Part shown: positions 41,108 to 49,347 of the stretch, in pieces
Layout of the letters: each line of letters starts with the position of its first letter
How positions within the stretch are numbered: position 1 is the stretch's first letter
Origin: Pirellulaceae bacterium
GTDB lineage: Bacteria > Planctomycetota > Planctomycetia > Pirellulales > Pirellulaceae
Length of the DNA stretch: 64,000 nt
Assembly (NCBI GenBank): GCA_020852965.1
Contig: JADYZV010000131.1
Coordinates: 1 to 64,000 of the forward strand
Direction of reading: 5' to 3'
The notes under the pieces: generated by a model
Database searches by the model: none
Seen by the model: the letters and a program-made list of their open reading frames with translations, nothing else
Told to the model about the DNA's origin: nothing
Translations under genes and position numbers: made by a program

Positions 41108-41147
41108 AGACCCCCGCGAGCTCGTCTCGCTTGGTGAATCAGTTTTG
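41108..41147 (-). repeat. Single CTGATTCACC-family repeat, inverse orientation
   Basis: Reads GACCCCCGCGAG-ctcgt-CTCGC then TTGGTGAATCAG. The arms GCGAG/CTCGC are kept and the loop is changed from cttgc to ctcgt. Confidence 0.85.
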
Positions 41148-41175
41148 TAGTTAGCGAGTACTCTGCAAAGCCAGT

Positions 41176-41229
41176 CTTCCTTTCCGCCGCGATCGCCGCC
41201 TGTGGGCGGCGATCGCGGCGAAAAGGAAG
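41176..41229. repeat. 25-bp hairpin with one mismatch
   Basis: 41176-41200 pairs with 41205-41229 at 24 of 25 positions around a 4-base loop. Loop-proximal sequence GATCGCCGC resembles that of the 20571-20629 hairpin. It lies downstream of both convergent genes but lacks a T-run. Confidence 0.9.
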
Positions 41230-41417
41230 GAACTTCACGTCACGCCATTTCTACCCGAAAAACTTTGGCACACGCCCGGCAAGCGGGAATGGGGCCATAA
41301 AAAAACGATAGCGCCCTGCGGGTCATAAATAACCGGGTGAAACGGTCCTGCCGAGTCGAAGCAAATTGTTTTGCTCCTGCGAGCCGGTGTTCTTGCGCGG
41401 CCGAAGGGCTGAAGCTG

Positions 41418-42152
41418 CTACTTTTTTGCCAAACACGCCCACCAAGCGGCCATTTGCAGCGCGGCGATTTCGATTCGCAAAATGCGCCGCCCCAGTTCAA
41501 TGCATTGCCAACCCGCTTCCAGCCATTGTGAAGTCTCGGCATCACTAAAGCCACCCTCGGGGCCAACCGCCATCCGGGCCGCAGTGATTTGAGAACGAAG
41601 ATCGGTTGTCGCTTCGCTGATACTCGTCGCTGCGCCATAGGGATGGGCGAACAGTGACAAAGTCGACAACGGCTCCGCCGATGCTTGCGTTACTTGTGCA
41701 ATTGTCTGTGGGGGGGAGATGCACATCAATCTATTTCGCCCGCACTGTTTGCTCGATTCCACCACGCTGCGTTCCAGTCGCTCCAGTGCGGCTGCGGAAG
41801 GCTGGGCAACCCCACGCTGGCACACCAGTGGCGTCAGACGGGTCACGCCCAACTGCACCAGCCCATCGACAAGCGTCTTCTGGCGATCGCCTTTAGGAAG
41901 AGCGACTACAAGCTCCAGCGGCTGGACTAGCTCACGATCGCTATCGGTTCGAGCCGTAAGCTGTACGGTAACGCTCCTTTTGTGCACCGTTGCGATCGTT
42001 CCACTGGCTTCGCCCCCCAACCCATCGAACAGTACAACCTGAGCCCCCACGGACAGTCGCAGGACATTGCTAGCATGACGAGCTTCCGCTTCGCAAAGTG
42101 TTACATCGCCTACCAGAGGAAGCGGCGAGTGAAAGAAACGGGGCGCTGCCAT
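41418..42152 (-). CDS. rsmE: 16S rRNA (uracil-1498-N3)-methyltransferase RsmE
   Basis: 244 residues, ATG 42152. Methylates U1498 of 16S rRNA with S-adenosylmethionine. Family features: N-terminal RFFHSPL and HASNVLRLSVGAQVVLFDG (PUA-like part), LELVVALPKGDRQKTLVDGLVQLGV, SKQCGRNRLM, and the SPOUT knot motifs AVGPEGGFSD and IELGRRILRIEIAAL. Length matches 240-250. It diverges from the ATPase gene at 42319. Confidence 0.95.
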   Translation of the reverse strand: MAAPRFFHSPLPLVGDVTLCEAEARHASNVLRLSVGAQVVLFDGLGGEASGTIATVHKRSVTVQLTARTDSDRELVQPLELVVALPKGDRQKTLVDGLVQLGVTRLTPLVCQRGVAQPSAAALERLERSVVESSKQCGRNRLMCISPPQTIAQVTQASAEPLSTLSLFAHPYGAATSISEATTDLRSQITAARMAVGPEGGFSDAETSQWLEAGWQCIELGRRILRIEIAALQMAAWWACLAKK

Positions 42153-42318
42153 GGGAATAGTCGCACGAGTGGCGGGTTGCGTTTAAGTTGACTTGCGTCG
42201 TTATCCGATTGTAACGATGAGGCACGTTGCCATCGATTGTGGCATTTGCCATTAGATTGCATTGGAAGAAGGTCTGTCCAGAGGGGCAGAACCGGTTCGC
42301 ACACAAGGGCACAGACAA

Positions 42319-43113
42319 GTGACATACTGGCGCTACTGGCAATTGAGCGGTGCTCCCTTTAGCGGTTCGTCGTTTTATCGTGGAGCCACTATCGACGAGG
42401 CATTGGCGCGGATCGAATTCCTGGTCAGCAATCGCCGCTCGATCGGATCGCTGGTGGGTGCCAGTGGCGTGGGGAAATCGCGATTGCTACAGTACTTTGC
42501 TGCCAATCCGCCTATCAGCACTGATATCCCCAGCTTGCAGATGTTTCGCGCTTCGATGTTGGGGATGTCAGCGGGCGAACTGCTGTCGGATCTAGCGGGT
42601 CGCTTGGCAGGGCGTCGGTGCGAACAGGACGCCGCGTCGGCCTGGAGCCTGATCTGCGACTACTTTCAAGCAGCCCGGCGCGAAGGTACGCAAGCTGTGT
42701 TGTTGGTTGACGACTGTGAAAGTGCCACTACTGCCGCCGAAGCCGATCTGACGCGGCTGCTTTCCATGACTTTCCCCCTGACGGTAATCTTTGCCGTAGA
42801 GAGCCGGATGATCAGTGCCGTCAGCCGTGCGATTGTCGATCGCTGCGAGCTGCAGATCGAATTGCCGGCCTGGGACATCATGCAGTCGGCTGAGTTCTTA
42901 GCCTGGATGAGCATTAGCTTGGGGCGCAACACCCCAGTCTTCACCGATCTGGCGGTCGAGCGGATTCAGGAGCTCAGCCAAGGCGTTGCGCGACGAATCG
43001 TCCAATTGACCGATCTAGCTTTAGTGGCTGGTGCCGTGGCCCAAGCCGACTGCATCGACGCCGACTGCATTGAACAAGTTGCCTTCGAACTTCCCAAATC
43101 GACCGCCGCCTAA
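42319..43113 (+). CDS. ExeA/GspA-like AAA ATPase
   Basis: 264 residues from GTG 42319 with AAGGG upstream; similarity starts at YWRYWQLSGAPFSG, so the earlier TTG at 42262 is not used. Walker A VGASGVGKSRLL near residue 52; Walker B QAVLLVDDCESA; arginine-rich sensor region. The N-terminal pattern (w-F-x-l-x-x-x-P-F, then LVGASGxGKS) is that of ExeA-type ATPases, which in secretion systems drive assembly of the outer-membrane secretin. No peptidoglycan-binding domain or secretin gene is next to it here, so the role is open. It has no neighbours in its own direction. Confidence 0.75.
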   Translation: MTYWRYWQLSGAPFSGSSFYRGATIDEALARIEFLVSNRRSIGSLVGASGVGKSRLLQYFAANPPISTDIPSLQMFRASMLGMSAGELLSDLAGRLAGRRCEQDAASAWSLICDYFQAARREGTQAVLLVDDCESATTAAEADLTRLLSMTFPLTVIFAVESRMISAVSRAIVDRCELQIELPAWDIMQSAEFLAWMSISLGRNTPVFTDLAVERIQELSQGVARRIVQLTDLALVAGAVAQADCIDADCIEQVAFELPKSTAA

Positions 43114-43459
43114 GTTCTACGCGAACTCTCTGGCATCCTCTCATCATGCGCGGCGTGCTCAATCAACAGTCCGCGATTGAGCCTGGGCACAGCACTCGGG
43201 CGCTCTGGCAGGCATGAAATCTTGGATCGGTTTTTTGCCGACGAAGTTGCCTGCAAACCCATCGCCCAGTGGATCTTAGCCATGGGGCCGCAAGTGGCCC
43301 AGACTCAAGTCGATCCGACCTCAGCGCGTTTTATACTGCCTACGCGATCCTCCTGAACCTGAAAAAAGTCACCAGAGAATAACTGGGACGACTTATTGAG
43401 TAAACTTGTCGTGAGTCAAACTGGCACGCGTATAGTTTTTCGACAGGAGTTGGGCGATC
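43114..43459. other. 346-bp gap, nothing recognised
   Basis: No gene, repeat or RNA was recognised. It must include the promoter of the amidohydrolase gene; CAGGAG at 43443 is its ribosome binding site. Confidence 0.45.
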
Positions 43460-45238
43460 ATGAATAGTTTAAGACTGAGCCAAATTGCCACAATTGTGCG
43501 CCCGCTTCGATGTTTCATCAGCGGACTTGCTATTTACTTACTGGTCGCTACGGCCGATAGTTGGGTGTGCGCTCAAGGGGTCGATCGTGTTTTTTTGAAT
43601 GGCAAGGTTGTCACGGTTGATGCTGAATTTAGTATCGTACAAGCGGTAGCAGTAGCAGGCGATCGCATCGTGGCTGTCGGATCGAACGAAGCGATTCGGA
43701 GGCTGGCCAATCCGGCTACCGAAGTTGTTGACCTCGATGGGGCCATGATGCTCCCAGGGCTCATCGACTCGCACGTTCATGCCGCCAACGCTGCTTCTTA
43801 CGAATTTGACCACGTTGTGCCAGACGTCGCCACGATTGGCGATGTGCTGAAGTATATCGGCGGCCGTGCGCAGGCGCTGCCCGAGGGGGAGTGGGTCAGC
43901 GTACACCAAATGTTTATTACTCGGTTGGCAGAGCAGCGCTTTCCAACTCGTGAAGAACTCGATCAGGTATCACCACGAAATCCTGTCGTGTTCCAAACAG
44001 GTCCAGACTTGGCTGTCAATTCTCTGGCGCTTGAGCTGAGTGGCATCGACGACAGCTATCAACTTCCTAGCGATTCGACGGGGCGGATCGAACGCGACGC
44101 ACAAGGAAGACTTAATGGAATCATTCGCGGAGCCTCGTCCATTATTAAATACAAAGTAAAGTTAAAGTCTCCAACGCTTCTCGAAATGCAAGATTTGGTG
44201 AAGAAACTGTTTCATGACTATAACTCGGTGGGTATTACCAGCGTCTCAGATCGCAATACCAGTCAAGCGGGAATGGAACTGTACCAATCTTTATTGGAAC
44301 AGGATGCACTGAGCGTTCGCGTCTTCATGTACTACGGGATCGACCCCAACGCGGAACCGGCCAAAATTCGTCAGCAAATCGAAACCGCAGCAGGGCACCC
44401 TCTGCATGCTTACAACAATCGACTATGGCTGCGAGGCATCAAGGTTTTCCTGGATGGCGGTATGCTCACCGGAAGTGCCTTCATGCGTGAGCCATGGGGG
44501 ATTAGTCAGATCTACTCGATCGACGACCCAGACTATCGTGGTACGCTCAAGATCGCACCGGAGCGACTCTACCAAATCGCCGAAATGGCCCTCGCGCATG
44601 AACTTCAAATGACCGCGCATGCCGTGGGCGACGGGGCAGTTCACAACTTGATCGATGCCTACGAACGCGTTGCAGAGACAATCGACCTTGCCCCTGCGCG
44701 GCCATGTATCACCCACTGCAATTTCATGAGCGCGGATGCTATCTCAAGGATGAAGAATTTGGGGATCGTCGCTGATCTACAACCCGCTTGGCTTTACCTT
44801 GATGGCGTGACGTTAGCTAAACAGTTTGGACTCGAGCGACTTGAGTATTTCCAACCCTACCGTTCCTTGTTCGATGCGGGAGTTGTTGTCGGAGGGGGCT
44901 CGGATCATATGCAGAAGATAGGGAGCCTACGAAGTGTTAATCCTTACAATCCGTTTCTAGGGATGTGGATCGCACTAACGCGAGTTCCGCGCGGGGCAGA
45001 GCGGGCGCTTCATCCGGAGCAGAGGATTTCTCGTCAGCAGGTACTCCGACTGTATACAATCAACAATGCCTATCTATCGTTTGAAGAACAGGAGAAAGGA
45101 TCCATTGAGAAAGGCAAGCTCGCGGATTTGATTGTCATCGATCGCGATCTGCTGGAATGCCCGCTGGAAGATGTGCGTAGCGTCAAGGTACTTCAGACCT
45201 ATCTCGGGGGAGAGAAAGTCTTCGATTTCGCAATGTAG
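43460..45238 (+). CDS. Exported amidohydrolase, YtcJ-like (amidohydrolase 3 family)
   Basis: 592 residues, ATG 43460. Signal peptide or anchor about residues 18-39 (CFISGLAIYLLVATADSWVCA). The metal-dependent hydrolase core begins with VFLNGKVVTVDAEFSIVQA, then MMLPGLIDSHVHA (metal ligands of the first strand), later ELQMTAHAVGDGAVH, PCITHCNFM and GGGSDHM near the C-terminal half, and ends with GSIEKGKLADLIVIDRDLL. Members hydrolyse amide or ester bonds of small molecules; the substrate is not known. Location in the periplasm is inferred from the signal. Confidence 0.85.
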   Translation: MNSLRLSQIATIVRPLRCFISGLAIYLLVATADSWVCAQGVDRVFLNGKVVTVDAEFSIVQAVAVAGDRIVAVGSNEAIRRLANPATEVVDLDGAMMLPGLIDSHVHAANAASYEFDHVVPDVATIGDVLKYIGGRAQALPEGEWVSVHQMFITRLAEQRFPTREELDQVSPRNPVVFQTGPDLAVNSLALELSGIDDSYQLPSDSTGRIERDAQGRLNGIIRGASSIIKYKVKLKSPTLLEMQDLVKKLFHDYNSVGITSVSDRNTSQAGMELYQSLLEQDALSVRVFMYYGIDPNAEPAKIRQQIETAAGHPLHAYNNRLWLRGIKVFLDGGMLTGSAFMREPWGISQIYSIDDPDYRGTLKIAPERLYQIAEMALAHELQMTAHAVGDGAVHNLIDAYERVAETIDLAPARPCITHCNFMSADAISRMKNLGIVADLQPAWLYLDGVTLAKQFGLERLEYFQPYRSLFDAGVVVGGGSDHMQKIGSLRSVNPYNPFLGMWIALTRVPRGAERALHPEQRISRQQVLRLYTINNAYLSFEEQEKGSIEKGKLADLIVIDRDLLECPLEDVRSVKVLQTYLGGEKVFDFAM

Positions 45239-45296
45239 TGCGATGGGGTCAGCCCTCGAACTGGCGGAGCATGAAAAGACATTGAAGTCCGCACGT

Positions 45297-46613
45297 CTAG
45301 CTGGTCATGTGCTGGGCAACTTTACGAATGGCCCGCGAGAGTTGTGCAACATACTCTTCGTTCATCGTTTCGTTGACCAACACTCGCACGCCGGTACTCA
45401 AAATCGCATCCACCTCTGGACAATGAACTTGTGTGTAGTCCATGGTGGTCAGCCCTAACTCTTTCACGGGCCAACGTCCCTGAAAGAAGGCATGATCCTG
45501 GAAGACGGGATTGCCGTACAGCGGAACCGGAATATAACCAGCCGCAGCGGGTACACCCTCGGCGGCCAAGGCTTTGACGAACTTGGCGCGATCGGGAATA
45601 GCTTCCGGTTGCAGGCGCAACATGTAAAACCAATAGACGCAACGATCCTCATCGCGCACCTGATGCAGGTCGATACCCGGTGTGCCAGCCAGCTGGTCAC
45701 TGAGCAAGTTGCCCAGTCGCGCACGCGTGGCGGAGATCTTTTCTAATCGAGTTAACTGACCAGCGGCCACGGCCGCTTGTGGTTCGCTCATGCGGTAGTT
45801 GGGGGCAAAGAGATGGAACAGACCGTCCCCACCACTGCGCAGAAAACCCTTATCGCCATAGGGTTGAAGTAGTGGTCCAAAGCGTGGATCGCTAGAGGCC
45901 ACCACGCCACCGTCACCACAGGTAATGAGCTTTGAATTCTGCAGTGAGAAGCAAGCGAAGTGTCCATGGGTGCCCAGTGGTCGACCGTCGTAGCGGGCTC
46001 CCCAGCCCTGGCAGCAATCCTCGATTAACACCAGGCTATGCTTGTCAGCCAGCCCACGCAGAGCTTGCATATCGCAGGGGTTGCCTGCCAAATGCACGGC
46101 GATGATGGCTTTGGTTTTGGGCGTAATCCGCCGTTCCACGTCAGCCGGGTCCAAGTTGTAGGTGTGCGGCAGCAGGTCTGCAAAAACTGGCACCGCCTGC
46201 TGGTAAATCACGCCGATGACGGTTCCCATGTCCGTGATCGGACTGGTAATCACCTCGTCCCCCACTTCAATGCCGGCTGCCATTACTGCAATGTGCAAAG
46301 CGGCGGTCCCCGAAGAACATGTCATCACATGCTCGAGCGGACAAAACTGCTGAAAGCGCTCGATCATCTGCGCGGTTTGCGGCCCCTTCCAATACATCAG
46401 CGACTGCTGTTCGAGCATCGCTTCGAGCTGCTGGCGCTCGGGCTCCCCCCAACGCAACCGCTTCGGCGGGGAAATGGTCACCGCTTTGGGGCCACCATCG
46501 AGGGCCAGTGGTACTTCCTCGGTAGCGGCGGCTGAGGTGGCAAGCAGCCCTCCGGCTAGCAGCGAAGTCGTGGTCACAAAATTACGGCGGGAAAGTGGTT
46601 CATGGGGCTGCAT
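45297..46613 (-). CDS. Tat-exported DegT/DnrJ/EryC1/StrS-family aminotransferase-like protein
   Basis: 438 residues from ATG 46613, which has GGAG six bases upstream; longer starts up to 46676 are less likely. The N-terminus PLSRRNFVTTTSLLAGGLL is a twin-arginine signal ending near AAATEE. The PLP-dependent core shows TCSSGTAALHIAVMAAGI, DEVITSPITDMGTV, LIEDCCQGWGARYDG and FACFSLQNSKLITCGDGG, in which the Lys after NS would form the Schiff base, and YRMSEPQAAVAAGQL. Family members usually are cytoplasmic sugar aminotransferases; export through Tat, which moves folded cofactor-bearing proteins, is unusual but fits. Substrate unknown; it stands alone. Confidence 0.85.
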   Translation of the reverse strand: MQPHEPLSRRNFVTTTSLLAGGLLATSAAATEEVPLALDGGPKAVTISPPKRLRWGEPERQQLEAMLEQQSLMYWKGPQTAQMIERFQQFCPLEHVMTCSSGTAALHIAVMAAGIEVGDEVITSPITDMGTVIGVIYQQAVPVFADLLPHTYNLDPADVERRITPKTKAIIAVHLAGNPCDMQALRGLADKHSLVLIEDCCQGWGARYDGRPLGTHGHFACFSLQNSKLITCGDGGVVASSDPRFGPLLQPYGDKGFLRSGGDGLFHLFAPNYRMSEPQAAVAAGQLTRLEKISATRARLGNLLSDQLAGTPGIDLHQVRDEDRCVYWFYMLRLQPEAIPDRAKFVKALAAEGVPAAAGYIPVPLYGNPVFQDHAFFQGRWPVKELGLTTMDYTQVHCPEVDAILSTGVRVLVNETMNEEYVAQLSRAIRKVAQHMTS

Positions 46614-46830
46614 GAGGTACTCCGGTGCGTAGGTGACAAGCATTGTCATCGTAGTCGGAGCGTAGTGCCACATCAACCACTCCCGTGTAAGGCACGTTAT
46701 TGCTCATTTTGTATTTTTCGATTCCAGCGCAGCATGTCGCTGACCAGCTAGACTATTTGACGAGCGGTTTAGAGTAGAATGTTCGCAATGGGCGATTATG
46801 AGCCTTACTATACATTCCAGAGGAGACATG

Positions 46831-48309
46831 ATGAAAAGGTTGAAGCCGGCTACAAGAACGTTAGACGCTACTCATGACGACAGTTCGCTTCTCACGAGCT
46901 TGCCGAAAACCTTGCTGGCGATCTTATTTGCGATCGTCGCCATAGGCACCGCAGTGGCGAAAGACCCGCCACTTTCGCTCCATCCCGACAATCCCCACTA
47001 CTTCCTGTGGCGCGGCCAGCCCACTGTGCTGATCACTTCGGCCGAGCACTACGGCGCCGTGTTGAATCTCGACTTTGATTACGCGACCTACTTGCAGGAA
47101 CTCGAAGCGCGAAGGTTGAACAATACGCGCGTGTTCAGTGGGGCGTATGTCGAGCCGATGGGTGCATTTAATATAGCCAAGAACACTTTGGCACCTTCGC
47201 CAGAGCGATACATCGCGCCCTGGGCACGCAGCGACCAGCCCGGCGATGCCAAGGGAGGTAATAAGTTCGACCTCACTCGCTGGGACGAAAACTACTTCCA
47301 GCGCCTGCGCGACTTTGTGGAGCAAGCGGGGCGGCGGGGGGTGGTTGTTGAAATGAACCTGTTCTGCCCTTTTTACGATGAAGTGCAGTGGACATTGTCG
47401 CCGCAGAACGCCAGCAATAACGTCAATGACATTGGCAGCGTCGAACGAACGAAAGTCTACACGCTTGATCAAAATGGTGGCTTGCTCGCCGTGCATGAAG
47501 CGATGACACGCAAGATCGTGACCGAGCTGAACGAGTTCGACAATATCTACTTCGAAATTTGCAACGAGCCGTACTTCGGGGGTGTCACGATCGAGTGGCA
47601 GCATCACATCGCGGAAGTGATCGCGGAAACGGAGCGAACGTTGCCGAATCAGCATCTCATCTCTCAGAACATCGCCAATGGATCGGAGCGGATTTCGAAT
47701 CCACATCCAGCCATCTCCATTTTCAACTTCCACTACGCATCGCCACCCACGGCGGTGGCGGAAAACTATGCACGAAATAAACCAATTGGCGACAACGAGA
47801 CGGGTTTCCGCGGGACGGAGGATGCACACTATCGGATTGAAGCGTGGCAGTTCATTCTCGCAGGCGGTGCGCTGTACAACAATCTCGACTACTCGTTCGT
47901 GGCTGGGCACGAACGTGGGGATTTCGAGTATCCTGCGACACAACCCGGCGGCGGCAACCCGGGGTTTCGCCAACAGATGACCGTGCTGCGAGATTTCATC
48001 AACTCGTTCAACTTCGTGCGCATGCATCCGAATACCGAATTCATGAGCGGCGGCGTACCCGAAAAGATGCAAGTTTATCCGCTGGTGGAAGCTGGCCAGC
48101 AATATGCAGCCTATTTTGTCGAGGCCGACAATTTAGCCCAGCAGTCATTCTCGCTTGCCGTGGATCTGCCAGCAGGAGAGTACGACGTCCAATGGATCGA
48201 CGTACTCAGTGGCAAGCCGATCAAGAGTGAGCATTTGAAATCGCCCGACACAAAAACGATCCATTCACCTGAGTTTCAACGTGAGATCGCCTTGAGCATT
48301 CGACGTTGA
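46831..48309 (+). CDS. Exported glycoside-hydrolase-like (TIM-barrel) protein
   Basis: 492 residues from ATG 46831; AGAGGAG upstream also serves ATG 46828, and 46798 is an alternative. Signal segment LLAILFAIVAIGTAVA (about residues 26-42). A clan-A-type barrel is suggested by the order VLITSAEHYGAVLNLDFDY, GVVVEMNLFCPFYDE, NIYFEICNEPYFGG (acid/base Glu in NEP) and PIGDNETGFRGT (candidate nucleophile Glu), about residues 60-330, followed by a C-terminal beta domain with DLPAGEYDVQWIDVLSGK. Likely acts on polysaccharides outside the cytoplasm; family number and substrate cannot be assigned by eye. Confidence 0.75.
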   Translation: MKRLKPATRTLDATHDDSSLLTSLPKTLLAILFAIVAIGTAVAKDPPLSLHPDNPHYFLWRGQPTVLITSAEHYGAVLNLDFDYATYLQELEARRLNNTRVFSGAYVEPMGAFNIAKNTLAPSPERYIAPWARSDQPGDAKGGNKFDLTRWDENYFQRLRDFVEQAGRRGVVVEMNLFCPFYDEVQWTLSPQNASNNVNDIGSVERTKVYTLDQNGGLLAVHEAMTRKIVTELNEFDNIYFEICNEPYFGGVTIEWQHHIAEVIAETERTLPNQHLISQNIANGSERISNPHPAISIFNFHYASPPTAVAENYARNKPIGDNETGFRGTEDAHYRIEAWQFILAGGALYNNLDYSFVAGHERGDFEYPATQPGGGNPGFRQQMTVLRDFINSFNFVRMHPNTEFMSGGVPEKMQVYPLVEAGQQYAAYFVEADNLAQQSFSLAVDLPAGEYDVQWIDVLSGKPIKSEHLKSPDTKTIHSPEFQREIALSIRR

Positions 48310-48366
48310 AGCGCGAGATCAATTTCGTCAAGCACTGCAACCCGACTCTCCCTCGCGAACCCTCCA

Positions 48367-49161
48367 TCAAATTCGGCGTCGTCGCAGGCAATACAAGGCT
48401 GTAGCGCCTAGCAACCCTAGCATAGACGAAGGTTCGGGCACTACCGAGAACGAACCGAGTACGTTGTAGCCATTGTTGCTTCCATCCCTGATGGTCAGCC
48501 GATATTCGTAATCGCCGATCAAACTTGTAAGCCCAGGGGGTGCATACTTACTATTCTCCCAAACAGCCCCCACTATATGACTGAGACCATTAAAGGCATC
48601 GGGGCGGGGGCCGACCCCGAAGGCTCCCAGTTCGTAGGGATTGCCGTTTAAGTACACGTCACCTGGGCCTGACGGTAGACCATCCGCTACAGCGAGGATA
48701 GGTCCATTGGCGAAGTCGAATGATGAGCCGAGGGGCGCAAGTGCGTTGGGGACCATTACAAACCCCAGCATGACGGCATTGGGGTCCGAAAAGTCAGACA
48801 CCGTGAAGACGGACTTTTCTTGATAACCGGTATTTGTGAGCCCAGTCGATAATTCCGTGTCATAGCCTGAGTGCACTACTCGAACCGAAGTCGGCACGCT
48901 AGGAAAATAATGATCAGGAAATAGAGCGTGGGCATACGCGCCATCAGGTACGGTAGGCGCGGTGAACAGATGTGCGTCGACGATATCAAATTTGGGAGTG
49001 CCGACCGTAGTGATTACGATCGCTGCCTGGGCGTTAGATGGCACCGCGAAGGAGAGTATTGCAGTTAGCGAGGCTGCCGCGATGGCCGCTCGAGTAAGTC
49101 TGCTAGGCAGGTCGACTAATAAAGTAAGTCGATTGATAAGCGTCGAGGAAAGTGTCGTCAT
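48367..49161 (-). CDS. PEP-CTERM sorting-signal protein
   Basis: 264 residues, ATG 49161. Signal peptide AAIAAASLTAILSFAVPSNAQA. The C-terminus VPEPSSMLGLLGATALY then CLRRRRI is a PEP-CTERM signal: Val-Pro-Glu-Pro, hydrophobic span, basic end, recognised by an exosortase. The middle is beta-rich, with Ser/Asn/Gly, and lacks catalytic motifs. Such proteins are exported and cut or anchored at the envelope. No exosortase gene is in the window. It faces the glycoside-hydrolase gene convergently, 57 bases apart. Confidence 0.85.
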   Translation of the reverse strand: MTTLSSTLINRLTLLVDLPSRLTRAAIAAASLTAILSFAVPSNAQAAIVITTVGTPKFDIVDAHLFTAPTVPDGAYAHALFPDHYFPSVPTSVRVVHSGYDTELSTGLTNTGYQEKSVFTVSDFSDPNAVMLGFVMVPNALAPLGSSFDFANGPILAVADGLPSGPGDVYLNGNPYELGAFGVGPRPDAFNGLSHIVGAVWENSKYAPPGLTSLIGDYEYRLTIRDGSNNGYNVLGSFSVVPEPSSMLGLLGATALYCLRRRRI

Positions 49162-49347
49162 GTTGTACCTGTCTCAAAAGTGAGTACCGATCTAAATGGA
49201 TGCCTAATTCCGTTCTCCCTCCGTGGCTACTAGTACTAATGACGGAAAGAATGATTAGGTAACATGTAAGTTCAACTTTTTTAATAGAGGGTATAGAAAC
49301 CCTGAGATTGCTCCGTTTGCGAACCTGCCTTCGCACGAACGGGCGTC

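Larger units (their letters stand above)
40923..41417. other. 495-bp gap with two repeat elements
   Basis: No gene recognised between the terminator and rsmE. It contains one CTGATTCACC-family repeat and one long hairpin, described separately. Open frames on the minus strand (for example 41240-41638) read through rsmE in a wrong frame. Confidence 0.5.

Noticed and set aside
45297-46613. GnnB partner for the lpxA-linked oxidoreductase
   Set aside because: It is a DegT-family protein but carries a Tat export signal and lies 11 kb away, which does not fit a cytoplasmic nucleotide-sugar aminotransferase.
46924-48102. Minus-strand open frame of 392 codons opposite the glycoside-hydrolase-like gene
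   Set aside because: The plus strand has signal peptide, catalytic motifs and ribosome binding site; the antisense peptide has none.
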